Part shown: piece by piece, positions 6,118 to 6,555 of the stretch
Layout of the letters: each line of letters opens with the position of its first letter
Numbering within the stretch: position 1 is the stretch's first letter
Assembly: GCA_020631315.1 (NCBI GenBank)
Contig: JAHDHM010000164.1
Coordinates: forward strand, 1-6,555
DNA from: Acidimicrobiales bacterium
GTDB taxonomy: Bacteria > Actinomycetota > Acidimicrobiia > Acidimicrobiales > Poriferisodaliceae
DNA: 6,555 nt
Direction: 5' to 3'
Program-made: the position numbers and the translations under genes
Notes under the pieces: generated by a model
Database searches by the model: none
What the model saw: the letters and a program-made list of their open reading frames with translations, nothing else
Told to the model about the DNA's origin: nothing

Positions 6118-6129
6118 TCGGCGACGTCC

Positions 6130-6151
6130 CGGCTGCCCTCGAGGTCAGCCG
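6130..6151 (-). terminator. Candidate hairpin after the LRR protein gene
   Basis: The 6-bp arms cggctg (6130-6135) and cagccg (6146-6151) enclose a 10-nt loop that can pair further at its base. It begins 9 nt beyond the LRR stop codon on the minus strand. There is no T-tract. One arm lies inside the 16-bp tandem duplication, so the hairpin could simply be a by-product of it. Confidence 0.3.
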
Positions 6152-6170
6152 CATTCGAGGTCAGCCGCAG
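6139..6170. repeat. 16-bp tandem duplication across the LRR gene stop codon
   Basis: tcgaggtcagccgcat (6139-6154) is followed directly by tcgaggtcagccgcag (6155-6170), 15 of 16 bases identical. On the minus strand the upstream copy holds the final Cys-Gly codons and the TGA (6161-6163). The downstream copy repeats them in a different frame. Protein sequence up to the stop is unaffected. Confidence 0.85.
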
Positions 6171-6555
6171 CCGTTGTCCCAGCCGCCGTGATACCCCTCG
6201 ACGAACGCCTCCGTGGCTGCGTCGGCTCGGAGGCAGTGGTTGCCGTAGAGGTACATCGCGGTCAGGCCCGTGAGGTTGGTGATCTCGGGCGGGACCGTGC
6301 CACTGAACTGGTTGTCGTGGAGATACAGGTACCTGACGGTCGACGCGTCGCCGATCTCCGGTGGGAGACGGCCCCCGACGTAGTTGTTCGAGATGTGGAA
6401 GTAGTGCAGACGGTCCATGTCACCGATGCCCGGTGGGAGGGTGCCCTCGAGCCGGTTGCTCCACGCCCGGAAGTGGACGAGGTTGTCGAGGTCGGCGATC
6501 GAGAACGGGATCTGCCCGGTCAGCGCGTTCTCGTAGAGGTAGAGGTGCGTGAGGG
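6161..6555 (-). CDS. Plant-type leucine-rich-repeat protein, C-terminal part
   Basis: The last 130 residues of a longer protein; the frame continues off the right edge, so the start and any signal peptide lie outside. Seen: four consecutive repeats of exactly 24 residues fitting LxxLxLxxNxLxGxIPxxIxxLxx (e.g. LYLYENALTGQIP, LYLHDNQFSGTVP), the consensus called plant-specific LRR because it dominates plant receptor kinases and PGIPs. A C-terminal cap of 34 residues follows, with cysteines in NHCLRAD and at the end in WDNGCG, which could form a disulfide; that points to export. LRRs of this sort form a solenoid for protein or glycan binding and have no catalytic role. An internal ATG at 6418 falls within a repeat and is not the start. 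It lies upstream of the alpha/beta hydrolase gene on the same strand, 55 bp apart. Confidence 0.88.
   Translation of the reverse strand, partial: LTHLYLYENALTGQIPFSIADLDNLVHFRAWSNRLEGTLPPGIGDMDRLHYFHISNNYVGGRLPPEIGDASTVRYLYLHDNQFSGTVPPEITNLTGLTAMYLYGNHCLRADAATEAFVEGYHGGWDNGCG

Noticed and set aside
4525..6273. A 582-codon open frame on the plus strand
   Set aside because: It lies antisense to the transpeptidase, the alpha/beta hydrolase and part of the LRR gene, all of which have clear family motifs. Its translation is Arg/Gly/Asp-rich low-complexity sequence typical of GC-rich shadow frames.
1..6555. A defence, mobile or phage system
   Set aside because: No nuclease, recombinase, transposase, reverse transcriptase, toxin-antitoxin pair or phage structural gene is recognisable. 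The gene set looks like ordinary chromosomal content.
6161..6555. Eukaryotic contamination suggested by plant-type LRRs
   Set aside because: The codon bias matches the neighbouring bacterial genes, and the next gene begins 55 bp away on the same strand. This LRR type is also known in bacteria.

Overview
This is a GC-rich window (about two thirds G+C) packed with protein-coding genes. It has GTG starts, little intergenic DNA and several genes that lack a Shine-Dalgarno site but carry a TANNNT box just upstream of the start codon. These traits suggest a high-GC actinobacterium. The secreted 'DGGVFAFGDA.FHGS'-type propeller repeats and the plant-type leucine-rich repeats would fit class Acidimicrobiia (Ilumatobacter-like), but that placement is inference from memory. 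I found no rRNA, tRNA, CRISPR array, insertion sequence or prophage gene.

Left part (1-1964). A metallo-beta-lactamase-fold hydrolase runs leftward out of the window. It is divergent from an inositol-monophosphatase-family phosphatase, with 65 bp between the two starts. Each gene has its own -10-like box in that gap.

Middle (2043-3856). A membrane protein with one potassium-channel-type pore loop and a long cytosolic domain is translationally coupled (ATGA overlap) to a small SAM-dependent methyltransferase. The 3' end of the channel gene carries a perfect 18-bp tandem repeat encoding a Ser-Gln-Pro-Glu-Pro-Pro tail.

Right part (3850-6555). Three genes lie on the minus strand: a partial, probably exported leucine-rich-repeat protein, an alpha/beta hydrolase, and a secreted L,D-transpeptidase that joins a beta-propeller-like repeat region, a peptidoglycan-binding domain and a YkuD catalytic domain. 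The methyltransferase and transpeptidase genes converge and overlap by 7 bp at their stop codons.

The genes do not form one obvious pathway. The only tight functional pairing is channel plus methyltransferase. The transpeptidase, and perhaps the LRR protein, act at the cell surface. No convincing new defence or mobile system is visible. The most useful signals are the repeated start-proximal -10 spacing (leaderless transcription), short tandem duplications at the 3' ends of three genes, and the circularly closed propeller architecture fused to an L,D-transpeptidase.
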